Source: Vibrio atypicus (GTDB taxonomy: Bacteria > Pseudomonadota > Gammaproteobacteria > Enterobacterales > Vibrionaceae). From it: a stretch of 64,000 bases of DNA. Under the pieces are notes generated by a model that searched no databases, had not been told where the DNA came from, and was given only the letters and a program-made list of their open reading frames with translations. This document shows, in pieces, positions 49,732-58,451 of this stretch; within the stretch, counting starts at the first letter, position 1, and each line of letters opens with the position of its first letter. Made by a program: the position numbers and the translations under genes. The stretch is taken from positions 207,571 through 271,570 of the forward strand of contig NZ_BLID01000008.1 of the NCBI RefSeq assembly GCF_009811315.1, in the 5' to 3' direction.

Positions 49732-50232
49732 ATGAAAATGGCAAAGAAATTAGTATTAGCGGCAGTAGTTCTTCCTCTGACTCTAGGTACGGCAAGTGCG
49801 TTTGCTTTCGGTGGAAAAGATCATAAGAAAGGTGGCCACGGAGAGTGTGGTGGTTTTGACCGCGGTATTATGCGTCAACTAGACCTTACCGATGCACAAA
49901 AAGATCAGCTTAAAGAGATGCGTGAATCTGGTAAACAGCAGATGAAAGCAAATTTTAAAGAGAACTTTGAAACTCGCCAAGCAGAGATGCAAGCACACCA
50001 CGCGAAAGTTCAAGCATTAGTGCTTGCGGATAACTTTGATGAAGCCGCAGCGAGTGACTTAGCGAAATCGATGGTGGAACAGCAAACAGAGCGAAAAGTG
50101 AAAATGCTTGAGAAGCAGCATCAAATGCTGAGTGTGCTAACACCGGAGCAAAAAGCGAAATTTACTGAATTGCAACAAGAGCGTGCGGGGAAGTGCGCAG
50201 ACAAAATGCAAAAGCGTTTTGCAGATAAGTAA
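49732..50232 (+). CDS. cpxP: Periplasmic stress chaperone/inhibitor CpxP
   Basis: A 167-residue Spy/CpxP-family periplasmic protein. The signal peptide (about 1-25, ending ASAFA) is followed by an all-helical, Lys/Glu/Gln-rich domain with the two LTxxQ family motifs (LDLTDAQKDQL and LTPEQKAKF). A His/Gly-rich stretch follows the signal peptide. ATG 49732 is chosen since the longer frame has no ribosome site and would bury the signal peptide. It inhibits CpxA and is the strongest Cpx target in E. coli. Confidence 0.88.
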   Translation: MKMAKKLVLAAVVLPLTLGTASAFAFGGKDHKKGGHGECGGFDRGIMRQLDLTDAQKDQLKEMRESGKQQMKANFKENFETRQAEMQAHHAKVQALVLADNFDEAAASDLAKSMVEQQTERKVKMLEKQHQMLSVLTPEQKAKFTELQQERAGKCADKMQKRFADK

Positions 50233-50247
50233 TTCACAGCTATAGAG

Positions 50248-50274
50248 AAAGGCGACCTGATGGTCGCTTTTTTT
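50248..50274 (+). terminator. Rho-independent terminator after cpxP
   Basis: Stem GCGACC / GGTCGC with TGAT loop and a T7 tail; flanking A residues extend the stem. Confidence 0.9.
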
Positions 50275-50340
50275 ATGCCATTTTTATTCAACATTCGACA
50301 GGTTATACTAAAAGCAATGTTGGTTTATTGAACACTCTGT

Positions 50341-51249
50341 ATGAAACAAGAATATGCACGTTTAGTCACTATGGCTGCTTGGACGGCGACTATAGTGGCG
50401 ACGCTTCTGTTGGTGGTAAAAGTTGGTGCTTGGTGGGTAACGGGCTCTGTGAGTCTACTCGCCTCTTTAATTGACTCGTTATTAGATATTGCGGCATCAC
50501 TGGTGAATTTAGTGGTTGTCCGTTATTCCCTTCAACCCGCAGACCGAGAACATACCTTTGGCCACGGTAAGGCCGAGTCTTTAGCTGCATTGGCTCAAGC
50601 GATGTTTATCTCTGGTTCAGCGGTGTTCCTCATCTTAAATGGTATCGAGCGATTCTTCCGACCTCACGAGCTTCAATCACCAGAGTATGGCGTTTATGTG
50701 AGTTTTTTTGCCATTGTGGTTACTTTTGCTTTGGTGCGATTCCAAAAGCATGTGGTCAATAAGACGGGTAGCCAAGCCATTGCTGCTGACTCATTGCATT
50801 ATCAATCTGACCTTTATATGAATGCGGCGATCATGTTAGCGCTTGGCTTGAGTTGGTTTGGGATCACGCAAGCTGACTCGGTATTCGCGATTGGTATTGG
50901 TGTGTTTATTCTCTACAGCGCTTTTAAAATGGTTCAAGAGGCGATTCAGACCTTGCTCGATAGAAAGCTACCAGATAGCGAACTAACAGAGATTCGTGAA
51001 CAGTGTCTGTCAGTAGAAGGGGTATTAGGGGTGCATCAACTGCGCACTCGAATGTCAGGCCCAACGCGCTTTATTCAACTTCACTTAGAATTGGAAGATC
51101 ATTTGCCATTAATTGAAGCGCATCGAATATCTGATGAGGTTGAAGAAAAAATGCTTGAGCTCTTCCCTGATTCAGATGTACTGATTCACCAAGATCCTTA
51201 TTCCGTGGTGCTGGGTGAAGAGAAAGTGCAAAAGTCTCAAGGGTGGTAA
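50341..51249 (+). CDS. fieF: Cation diffusion facilitator, zinc/iron exporter FieF (YiiP)
   Basis: A 302-residue inner-membrane CDF transporter with six transmembrane helices and a cytoplasmic C-terminal domain. The metal site of helix 2 is in SLIDSLLDIAAS and that of helix 5 in AADSLHYQSDLYMN. The interhelical loop has EHTFGHGKAE. This pattern is that of YiiP, a proton-coupled Zn2+/Fe2+ exporter. It lies between cpxP and pfkA, the same order as in E. coli. Confidence 0.95.
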   Translation: MKQEYARLVTMAAWTATIVATLLLVVKVGAWWVTGSVSLLASLIDSLLDIAASLVNLVVVRYSLQPADREHTFGHGKAESLAALAQAMFISGSAVFLILNGIERFFRPHELQSPEYGVYVSFFAIVVTFALVRFQKHVVNKTGSQAIAADSLHYQSDLYMNAAIMLALGLSWFGITQADSVFAIGIGVFILYSAFKMVQEAIQTLLDRKLPDSELTEIREQCLSVEGVLGVHQLRTRMSGPTRFIQLHLELEDHLPLIEAHRISDEVEEKMLELFPDSDVLIHQDPYSVVLGEEKVQKSQGW

Positions 51250-51520
51250 TGGATTACAGCGCGACAAACCGCAACTTATTGACTATCTTTTCAGCGGGTT
51301 CACTTTTAAACGTGATCCTGATGTGTATCAATTAAGTTAATAAACAAAACTGTAATACTCTTACATAAGTAGAAAAGTTACATAGTTTCGTGCAAATAAA
51401 AGTAGTATTCCTAGTTAGGAAAGGTAACATATTGCACAGTTAAAGGAATTCAGTCAGTGGCTTTCATGTAAGCGGCTGACGTAAAAATTGAAATAAGATT
51501 CCCAAAAATCGAGGGTGAGC

Positions 51521-52483
51521 ATGATTAAGAAGATCGGTGTCTTGACTAGTGGCGGTGACGCACCAGGTATGAACGCAGCAGTTCGTGGCGTGGTTCGCAC
51601 AGCACTATCTGAAGGTTTAGAAGTTTTCGGTGTATTTGACGGCTACTTAGGCCTATACGAAGACCGTATTGAAAAACTGGATCGTTCAAGCGTTTCTGAT
51701 GTGATCAACAAAGGCGGTACTTTCCTAGGTTCAGCGCGTTTCCCTGAATTTAAAGAAGTAGAAGTTCGTCAAAAAGCGATCGAAAACCTACAGAAGCACG
51801 GCATTGAAGCTCTAGTTGTTATCGGCGGTGACGGCTCTTACATGGGCGCGAAGAAGCTAACTGAAATGGGTTACCCATGTATCGGTCTTCCAGGCACGAT
51901 CGATAACGACATCGCAGGTACTGATTACACAATCGGTTACCTAACAGCGTTGAACACAGTTATCGATGCGATTGACCGTCTACGTGATACTTCATCTTCT
52001 CACCAGCGTATTTCTATCGTTGAAATCATGGGCCGTCACTGTGGTGACCTAACTCTGATGTCTGCGATTGCGGGTGGCTGTGAGTACATCATTACCCCTG
52101 AAACTGGTCTAGATAAGCAAAAGCTGATCGGTAATATCCAAGATGGTATTGAGAAAGGCAAAAAGCACGCAATCATCGCGTTGACTGAGCTAATGATGGA
52201 TGCGAACGAGCTTGCTAAAGAGATCGAAGCGGCGACTGGTCGTGAGACTCGTGCAACGGTTCTTGGTCACATTCAACGTGGTGGTCGCCCAACAGCGTTT
52301 GACCGCGTTCTAGCTTCTCGCATGGGTAACTATGCTGTTCACCTACTAATGGAAGGCCACGGTGGTCGTTGTGTTGGTATTCAAAAAGAGCAGCTTGTTC
52401 ACCACGATATCATTGATGCTATCGAGAACATGAAGCGTCCAGTGCGTGAAGACCTATACAAGGTTGCAGAAGAGCTGTTCTAA
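51521..52483 (+). CDS. pfkA: ATP-dependent 6-phosphofructokinase PfkA
   Basis: The committed glycolytic kinase, 320 residues. Motifs are LTSGGDAPGMNAA, the ATP-site IGGDGSYMGA, GTIDNDIAGTDYTIG with catalytic Asp, and the fructose-6-phosphate site EIMGRHCGDL. ATG 51521 is preceded by GAGGG; the upstream GTG two codons earlier is not needed. A 271-base region upstream has no gene and only a weak interrupted hairpin (about 51451-51480). Confidence 0.97.
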   Translation: MIKKIGVLTSGGDAPGMNAAVRGVVRTALSEGLEVFGVFDGYLGLYEDRIEKLDRSSVSDVINKGGTFLGSARFPEFKEVEVRQKAIENLQKHGIEALVVIGGDGSYMGAKKLTEMGYPCIGLPGTIDNDIAGTDYTIGYLTALNTVIDAIDRLRDTSSSHQRISIVEIMGRHCGDLTLMSAIAGGCEYIITPETGLDKQKLIGNIQDGIEKGKKHAIIALTELMMDANELAKEIEAATGRETRATVLGHIQRGGRPTAFDRVLASRMGNYAVHLLMEGHGGRCVGIQKEQLVHHDIIDAIENMKRPVREDLYKVAEELF

Positions 52484-52513
52484 GCCTTTGCTTTGAAACA
52501 AATCGAATTAAAG

Positions 52514-52544
52514 AAGCCAGCAGAGTAATCTGCTGGCTTTTTGT
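52514..52544. terminator. Bidirectional terminator between pfkA and dcuB
   Basis: An 11-bp stem AAGCCAGCAGA / TCTGCTGGCTT with GTAA loop and T-run, between convergent genes. Confidence 0.92.
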
Positions 52545-52561
52545 TCTTTATACTGATGTTA

Positions 52562-53884
52562 TTAGTTGATGGCTGTTGAGATCACGTAACCAACCGTCGT
52601 TGCAGTGATGACGCCAATGAACCCAGGCAATAGGAAGCTGTGATTGAGAACATACTTGCCGATTTGGGTTGTACCAGAGCGGTCAAAGGTGATCGCTGCA
52701 AGGTCGCTTGGGTAGAACGGGAAGAAGAAATAAGCGTAACAAGCGGGTAGTACACCAATCAGTACTGGCGCTGGGATACCCATAGCAAAGCCGAGCGGTA
52801 ACATGATGGTGAGCACGGCAGCTTGGCTTTTCAAGAATACCGATACCACAAACATTGCAATCGCAAAGGTCCATGGATGCGCCGCTACAATATCGCTGAC
52901 TAAGCTGATCAAATAGGGTTTATGGAAGCCGATAATAGTGTCACTCATCCAGGCGATACCAAAGATGATCACCACTGCTGTCATACCTGCAATGAACACA
53001 TTACTGTGAACGATTTTTTTCGGATCGACTTTGGTGGTCAGCAAGATTAGTGCACCAACAGAAAGCATCAAGAACTGAATCGCTACCGACATTTTCACGC
53101 CTTCTGGTAGAAGAGAGAGATCTTTACCAAACATCGCAACAAAGATGACAGTGACAATACCCGCCATGAAGATTGTGAGACCTTTTTTTGCTTGGCTACC
53201 TATCTCAGCATCGTCACCGTTTTCTTGTTGACTATCTTCAAGCTGTTGTTTGAATTCAGGATCTTGGCAGCGGGTGATAAACTCTTGGTCATCAGCCAAA
53301 TCTTTGCCTCGTCTTAGGCTCCATGTACAGCCAACCAGCACACCAATTAAGGTTGCAGGAATCGTTACAAGCAGCACATTGGCTAAGCTGATATCTAGAC
53401 TATTGTCTGCTGCCGTTGCCATCACAACTGCCGCCGCCGCTGCAATCGGGCTCGCAGTAATCCCCATTTGAGATGCCACAGTCGCCATTGCCATTGGGCG
53501 CTCAGGGCGAATACCTTTCTTGTAGGCAACGTCATAGATAACAGGAAGAAGTGGATAGACGGAGTGGCCAGTACCAACCAGAACGGTTAATGAGTACGTA
53601 CAAAGCGGGCCAAGAAAAACGATCTGATTTGGGTGCTTACGCAGCAGCTTTTCCGCAAATTTGACTAACAGCTGCAAACCACCTGTGGCTTCCAGTGTTG
53701 CTGAAGCGGCCACTACTGCCAAAATGATCAGCATCACACTGACTGGAGGAGAGCCAGGAGCCACACCGAATACGAAGGCAAGCACCGAGACACCTAGGCC
53801 ACCGAGTAAACCAAAAGCAATGCCTCCATGGCGGATACCGATGAATATCACCGTAAGAAGCAGGAGCATATGTACATAAAACAT
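52562..53884 (-). CDS. dcuB: Anaerobic C4-dicarboxylate transporter DcuB
   Basis: A 440-residue inner-membrane carrier with 10-12 hydrophobic segments that exchanges fumarate for succinate during fumarate respiration. The sequence is closer to DcuB than DcuA: GGIAFGLLGGLGV, GTGHSVYPLLPVIYDVAYKKGIRPERPM and FDRSGTTQIGKYVLNHSFLLPG. An acidic loop (about 195-225) interrupts the helices. The start ATG 53884 is used rather than the upstream TTG. It functionally complements frdABCD of this window. Confidence 0.9.
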   Translation of the reverse strand: MFYVHMLLLLTVIFIGIRHGGIAFGLLGGLGVSVLAFVFGVAPGSPPVSVMLIILAVVAASATLEATGGLQLLVKFAEKLLRKHPNQIVFLGPLCTYSLTVLVGTGHSVYPLLPVIYDVAYKKGIRPERPMAMATVASQMGITASPIAAAAAVVMATAADNSLDISLANVLLVTIPATLIGVLVGCTWSLRRGKDLADDQEFITRCQDPEFKQQLEDSQQENGDDAEIGSQAKKGLTIFMAGIVTVIFVAMFGKDLSLLPEGVKMSVAIQFLMLSVGALILLTTKVDPKKIVHSNVFIAGMTAVVIIFGIAWMSDTIIGFHKPYLISLVSDIVAAHPWTFAIAMFVVSVFLKSQAAVLTIMLPLGFAMGIPAPVLIGVLPACYAYFFFPFYPSDLAAITFDRSGTTQIGKYVLNHSFLLPGFIGVITATTVGYVISTAIN

Positions 53885-53927
53885 AATCAAAACCTACATT
53901 AGGAACAAAAAAGTTATGATCATGCTA

Positions 53928-53941
53928 CCCAAAAGTGGTAG
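53928..53941 (-). promoter_or_regulatory. 14-base motif upstream of dcuB shared with frdA
   Basis: CCCAAAAGTGGTAG, identical to 11355-11368 upstream of frdA. Here it extends into a near-palindrome with TACC and GGTA at its ends (53926-53940). It lies 44-57 bases upstream of the dcuB start. It could be an operator for an anaerobic, nitrate or dicarboxylate regulator. Confidence 0.55.
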
Positions 53942-54060
53942 TCGGAAATGTGAGGAAATATGCTTATCTGGTGGCAGTTGTTTGTTATTGGTCGGTTCTT
54001 TGTTTTGAGTCAAGTTGCGGCGTTAAATCAATAGCATAACTATGAAAAGCGCCGTACAGA

Positions 54061-54567
54061 TCATGGTTTTGGACGAGCAATTTTTCGGCTTTGGAATTTC
54101 TGATGCACGCCGCGGCGGAGTGACTTGATGCGGTTTTCGGCTTTGTCGACCCCCAGTAGTACCGTGAGTACCAACACGGTAATGACGACCGATTGCTGCA
54201 TGTAGCCCAAGCCAATCATCATCCCAAGAGCGGCTAATACCCAAATGACTGCTGCAGAGGTCACGCCATGAATTTTACCATCAAGCGTCATCATAACCCC
54301 GGCACCTAAGAAACCAACACCAGTGATGATCTGGCCGAGCACGCGAGCTTGATCAAGTGTATTTGGAGAAAGTGATACGGCCATAGACATGAAGAAGTAA
54401 GTACCTGAAATCACGAGAATTGAGGTACGAATCCCTACAGGCTTTCCACGTGTTTGACGTTCGACACCAACAAGAATGCCGTTTACGGCGCAGCAAAGTA
54501 GCGCAAGCCAACTGAATGGCCCAAGATCGAGCAGCTGTTCGATAGATGATTGAATATCTGGTTGCAT
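54061..54567 (-). CDS. MgtC/SapB-family membrane protein
   Basis: A 168-residue hydrophobic protein with about five transmembrane helices and the MgtC family features: GILVGVERQTRGKPVGIRTS, GVGFLGAGVMM, VTSAAVIWVLAALG. Start MQPDIQSS is preceded by GGAGGT. MgtC proteins modulate membrane energetics and magnesium or macrophage survival in pathogens, but many family members have unknown roles. This one lacks the C-terminal ACT-like domain of Salmonella MgtC. Confidence 0.85.
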   Translation of the reverse strand: MQPDIQSSIEQLLDLGPFSWLALLCCAVNGILVGVERQTRGKPVGIRTSILVISGTYFFMSMAVSLSPNTLDQARVLGQIITGVGFLGAGVMMTLDGKIHGVTSAAVIWVLAALGMMIGLGYMQQSVVITVLVLTVLLGVDKAENRIKSLRRGVHQKFQSRKIARPKP

Positions 54568-54648
54568 TTTGACCTCCAAAACGTCGGAGTATGCAGATAA
54601 TAGACCTGTCTATCGAACAAAAGATTTTTATCTAGAGGATTAAATTTT

Positions 54649-55137
54649 TCAGCAGCCAGTTTGAACTAATTCAAAGCTTGGTGGTGCTGATGAAGTAGCT
54701 TCCGTATAGCGTAAAAAACAGTTGTTGTTAGGATCGATCATTGATCGGGTCATGAAGCGAATCCAGTTGTTGGCTGAATTATTGTGAAAGTACCATTCAG
54801 CTGGAACGTCGGGATCAAAAATGGCGTCAGAAAAGGTACTGACGATAAGGCGGCTCCATGTATTGGCTGAATCGGCGGCAGGATAACCCCAAGCGAGTAG
54901 GACAGTTTCACCTTCAATGGTGATGGCTGCTTGACTGATAGTATCTAAACCGCGTTGGATTGCGATTGGGTGAATCATATCCGCTGCGCTCTGCATGCCG
55001 CCTTGGAGCCCCTGAAGTGCTGAGACTCGAGCATCGGCTTGAAAACTCGTAAATCGTGGCATTGCGGTCACGGCTAATATAGCCAACACAACAATCACCA
55101 CGACCAATTCTATTAAGGTAAAGCCTTTGATTTTCAT
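54649..55137 (-). CDS. Orphan type IV pilin/pseudopilin-like protein
   Basis: A 162-residue prepilin. The short leader MKIKG is cleaved before F6, with the invariant Glu at mature position 5 (FTLIE), followed by the hydrophobic alpha-1 helix LVVVIVVLAILAVTAMPRF. The C-terminus has two cysteines (C140, C162) bracketing a D-region-like loop. It resembles MshA-type pilins but is not near an msh cluster. It lies alone between the MgtC-family gene and epmB, 2 bases behind epmB, so the two are probably cotranscribed. Confidence 0.85.
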   Translation of the reverse strand: MKIKGFTLIELVVVIVVLAILAVTAMPRFTSFQADARVSALQGLQGGMQSAADMIHPIAIQRGLDTISQAAITIEGETVLLAWGYPAADSANTWSRLIVSTFSDAIFDPDVPAEWYFHNNSANNWIRFMTRSMIDPNNNCFLRYTEATSSAPPSFELVQTGC

Positions 55138-55139
55138 AA

Positions 55140-56162
55140 TTACTCTAAATGAAGATCTAATGGAGTTTTACTGGCTCGGCCACCGATTTCTCGGGTTAGC
55201 TTTGGCACTAAATATCCTGATACTCGTTCAATCACGCCGCTCATGATTGCTTTCGCTTGTTGGTCCGAAACAAAGAAGTGGGCTGCGCCTTGAACCTTGT
55301 CTAAAACGTGGATGTAGTAAGGCAAGACTCCCGCATCAAATAACGCTTCACTTAAGTTCACTTGAGCTTCGACCGTGTCGTTGACCCCTTTCAGCATCAC
55401 ACCTTGGTTGAGCAGCGTAACATCAACTTTTTTGAGTGTATTCAAAGCGGCTCGCAATTCGCCATTAATCTCTTGAGCATGATTAATATGAGTGACCAAA
55501 ATCACTTGTAAACGGGTATTGGCAAGTATGTTAGTCAGTTCTTGGGTTACGCGAGCTGGGATTACTACGGGCAGGCGAGTGTGGATTCGTAGTCGCTTAA
55601 TATGTTGAATATCGGCAATGTGATCGATCAACCATTGCAACTCATCATCCTTGGCCATGAGAGGGTCGCCGCCGGAAAGGATGATTTCGTTTAGCTCAGG
55701 ATGAGCTTGTACATACTCCAAGCTCTGCTGCCAGACCGCTTTACTGCCTTTGTTGTCTTGATACGGGAAGTGTCGACGAAAACAATAGCGACAGTTAATT
55801 GCACAACCACCTTTCACAATCATGAGAGCACGGTTGTGATACTTGTGAAGTAAGCCCGGGATATCATTGCTCTGCTCTTCTAGAGGATCCGTTGAGTAAC
55901 CAGCATGTACTTCAAACTCTTCTGACAAGGGTAAGACTTGACGTAAAAGCGGATCAAAAGGATTGCCTTTTTCCATTCTATCGACAAAACTTTGCGGCAC
56001 ACGCTGTGCAAAAAGCTTTCTGGCTTCGAACCCCTGCACCCAAGGTGTAGGATCAATTTCAAGCTGATCGAGCAGTTTTGCAGGATCAGAGATCCCATTC
56101 GCTAGCTGTTTGAGCCAGTTTTGCTCAACAGATTCGGCTTTTCGGGTTATGATATGCGGCAT
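55140..56162 (-). CDS. epmB: EF-P (R)-beta-lysine synthesis enzyme, lysine 2,3-aminomutase EpmB (YjeK)
   Basis: A radical-SAM, PLP-dependent enzyme converting alpha-lysine to (R)-beta-lysine for EF-P modification. The 340-residue product has the radical-SAM CxxxCxxC motif (GGCAINCRYCFRRHFPY) and the LKGVNDTVE region typical of the YjeK family. Divergent from efp with only 32 bases between start codons. Confidence 0.96.
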   Translation of the reverse strand: MPHIITRKAESVEQNWLKQLANGISDPAKLLDQLEIDPTPWVQGFEARKLFAQRVPQSFVDRMEKGNPFDPLLRQVLPLSEEFEVHAGYSTDPLEEQSNDIPGLLHKYHNRALMIVKGGCAINCRYCFRRHFPYQDNKGSKAVWQQSLEYVQAHPELNEIILSGGDPLMAKDDELQWLIDHIADIQHIKRLRIHTRLPVVIPARVTQELTNILANTRLQVILVTHINHAQEINGELRAALNTLKKVDVTLLNQGVMLKGVNDTVEAQVNLSEALFDAGVLPYYIHVLDKVQGAAHFFVSDQQAKAIMSGVIERVSGYLVPKLTREIGGRASKTPLDLHLE

Positions 56163-56194
56163 TGAATTTAGCTCTAAGAATGTAAGAGGAAAAA

Positions 56195-56761
56195 ATGGCT
56201 ACTGTTAGCACCAATGAATTTAAAGGCGGTCTAAAACTAATGCTTGATAACGAGCCTTGCGTTATCTTGGAAAACGAATACGTTAAGCCAGGTAAAGGCC
56301 AAGCGTTCAACCGTGTAAAAATTCGTAAGCTTCTTTCTGGTAAAGTTCTAGAGAAAACCTTTAAGTCTGGTGAAACTTGTGAAGTTGCAGACGTAATGGA
56401 TACTGACCTAGATTATCTATATAACGACGGCGAATTCTACCACTTTATGAACAATGAGACGTTCGAGCAAATCGCAGCTGACGTAAAAGCAGTTGGCGAA
56501 AACGCTAAGTGGCTAGTTGAAAACAACACTTGTATGCTAACTCTTTGGAACGGCAACCCAATCGTTGTGACTCCACCAAACTTCGTTGAGCTAGAAGTAA
56601 CAGATACTGACCCTGGCCTAAAAGGTGACACTCAGGGTACAGGCGGCAAACCAGCGACACTTTCAACTGGCGCTGTTGTACGTGTTCCTCTATTCATCTC
56701 AATTGGCGAAGTGATCAAAGTTGATACTCGTACTGGTGAATACGTAGGTCGTGTAAAGTAA
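56195..56761 (+). CDS. efp: Translation elongation factor P
   Basis: A 188-residue three-domain factor that relieves ribosome stalling at polyproline sequences. The modification site K34 is in the loop KPGKGQAF, and is beta-lysylated by EpmA with product from EpmB, both encoded in this window. An AGAGG ribosome site precedes ATG 56195. Divergent from epmB. Terminator follows. Confidence 0.97.
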   Translation: MATVSTNEFKGGLKLMLDNEPCVILENEYVKPGKGQAFNRVKIRKLLSGKVLEKTFKSGETCEVADVMDTDLDYLYNDGEFYHFMNNETFEQIAADVKAVGENAKWLVENNTCMLTLWNGNPIVVTPPNFVELEVTDTDPGLKGDTQGTGGKPATLSTGAVVRVPLFISIGEVIKVDTRTGEYVGRVK

Positions 56762-56784
56762 GCTAAACTTGCGTCAAGATTTAG

Positions 56785-56812
56785 AAAAAGGTCACTTCGG
56801 TGGCCTTTTTTA
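56785..56812 (+). terminator. Rho-independent terminator after efp
   Basis: An 11-bp stem AAAAAGGTCAC / GTGGCCTTTTT (one G.U) with a TTCG tetraloop and T-tail. Confidence 0.93.
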
Positions 56813-56876
56813 TTTTTCAGCTATGTGTTTGATGTGCCACAATCTCTCTTTAGCTCTCTATGACTAAACTATAAAC

Positions 56877-57794
56877 ATGAAACAGTCTCTTAGAATCTGG
56901 CTTGATGCCGCGCGCCCAAAAACTTTGCCTTTAGCATTGGTTTCTATCTTAACTGGTAGTGTATTGGCGTACTCAACTCAACAATTTTCATTTGCAGTCG
57001 CACTATTGGCATTCCTGACCGCAACTTTGCTGCAGATATTATCCAACTTGGCGAACGATTATGGTGATGCCGTCAAAGGCACGGACAACGAACAGCGTTT
57101 AGGGCCCATGCGTGCCATTCAGTCAGGGGAAGTGACGCAAGCGGATATGAAGCACGCCATTATTATCAATGTGCTGCTGACGATCGCTTCTGGCTTAGCA
57201 TTAGTTCTTTATGCTCTTGATAGTCTGCACAGTATTTTAGCCTTTATCGGTTTAGGCGTACTCGCCATTATCGCAGCGATAGCTTATACCGTAGGTAATA
57301 AACCTTATGGTTATGTAGGGCTTGGCGATATTTCTGTGTTTATTTTCTTCGGATTGTTGGGTGTTGCAGGTACTTATTTCCTACACACTGGCGTAGTTGC
57401 ACCTTCATTGGTGTTGCCTGCAATTGGTTGTGGTTTGCTGGCCGTTGCTGTGCTCAACATCAATAACATGCGTGATATAGAAAACGATGAAGTGTGCGGT
57501 AAGCGTACAGTCGCGGTGAGACTCGGGCAGAAAAAGGCCAAGCAATACCATACGATTTTATTGGTAGGCGCACTGCTTGCCTTTATTGTTTACCTACTTT
57601 TGCAACCAGGCCCGGTATGGATAAGTCTTCCATTCCTATTAAGCATGTTGGTTGTTTACAAGCATGGTAAAGCGGTATGGATGGCAGAGCAGCCCGCGCA
57701 GATTGCTCCTATGATGCCAGTGATTGTGAAGTGTTCTTTGGTAACTAACTTGCTTTTTGCTGTGGTTGTTATAGCTCAAACTCTCGTCAGTTAA
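56877..57794 (+). CDS. menA: 1,4-dihydroxy-2-naphthoate polyprenyltransferase MenA
   Basis: A 305-residue inner-membrane UbiA-family prenyltransferase with about eight helices that makes demethylmenaquinone, the quinone used by fumarate reductase. The first Asp-rich motif is NLANDYGDAVKGTDNE and the second is NMRDIENDEVCGKRT. It lies 76 bases upstream of rraA; the pair is conserved in E. coli, where it follows hslU directly. Confidence 0.95.
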   Translation: MKQSLRIWLDAARPKTLPLALVSILTGSVLAYSTQQFSFAVALLAFLTATLLQILSNLANDYGDAVKGTDNEQRLGPMRAIQSGEVTQADMKHAIIINVLLTIASGLALVLYALDSLHSILAFIGLGVLAIIAAIAYTVGNKPYGYVGLGDISVFIFFGLLGVAGTYFLHTGVVAPSLVLPAIGCGLLAVAVLNINNMRDIENDEVCGKRTVAVRLGQKKAKQYHTILLVGALLAFIVYLLLQPGPVWISLPFLLSMLVVYKHGKAVWMAEQPAQIAPMMPVIVKCSLVTNLLFAVVVIAQTLVS

Positions 57795-57870
57795 GTGATG
57801 CTTGTCATTGCAATGACTTAATGTCCCTATATACTCGATGGAGATGACGAACGGTATGGGAAGGAACACA

Positions 57871-58395
57871 ATGGAATACAATACCTCTGCCTTATGCGAT
57901 ATCTACTTAGAACAAGTGGATGTGGTTGAGCCGATGTTTAGTAACTTTGGCGGCAGTGCCTCTTTCGCCGGACAAATCACGACGGTGAAGTGTTTTGAGG
58001 ATAATGGGCTGATCCGAGACATACTAGAGCAAGATGGTTTAGGCCGAGTGCTGCTGGTTGATGGTGGTGGTTCCTTACGTCGCGCATTGATTGATGCTGA
58101 GCTTGCGGCATTAGCAGAAGAAAATGAATGGGAAGGTATTGTCGTCTACGGCTGCGTCCGTGAAGTGGATGAACTAGAAGACATGAGCATTGGTATTCAA
58201 GCCCTTGCATCTATCCCTGTGGGGGCGACATCGCAAAATATTGGTGAGGTGGATGTCCCTGTCAATTTTGGTGGCGTAACCTTCCTACCTGAAGATTATC
58301 TGTACGCGGATAATACCGGTGTGATTCTTTCTCAAGAACCGTTGGATATCGACCTTGATATCGACGAAGATGAAGAAGTCATTGAGCAAGATTAA
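57871..58395 (+). CDS. rraA: Regulator of ribonuclease activity A (RraA)
   Basis: A trimeric ring protein that binds RNase E and restrains mRNA decay. The 174-residue product starts MEYNTSALCDIYLEQ at ATG 57871 behind AAGGA; the longer frame has no support. The core LVDGGGSLRRALIDAELAALA and GCVREVDEL is typical. The C-terminus is longer than in E. coli (161) with a strongly acidic tail (about 160-174). It is likely cotranscribed with menA. Confidence 0.93.
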   Translation: MEYNTSALCDIYLEQVDVVEPMFSNFGGSASFAGQITTVKCFEDNGLIRDILEQDGLGRVLLVDGGGSLRRALIDAELAALAEENEWEGIVVYGCVREVDELEDMSIGIQALASIPVGATSQNIGEVDVPVNFGGVTFLPEDYLYADNTGVILSQEPLDIDLDIDEDEEVIEQD

Positions 58396-58403
58396 TCGAA
58401 TAT

Positions 58404-58431
58404 AAAACACCGGCGAAATGCCGGTGTTTTT
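58404..58431. terminator. Bidirectional terminator between rraA and the MATE gene
   Basis: A perfect 11-bp stem AAAACACCGGC / GCCGGTGTTTT with GAAAT loop, between convergent genes. Confidence 0.93.
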
Positions 58432-58451
58432 CTATCTAACTTATTGCTTAA

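Noticed and set aside
54580..55137. A complete additional pilus operon around the orphan pilin
   Set aside because: Only one prepilin-like gene is present; the neighbours are an MgtC-family protein and epmB, with no ATPase, platform or peptidase genes.
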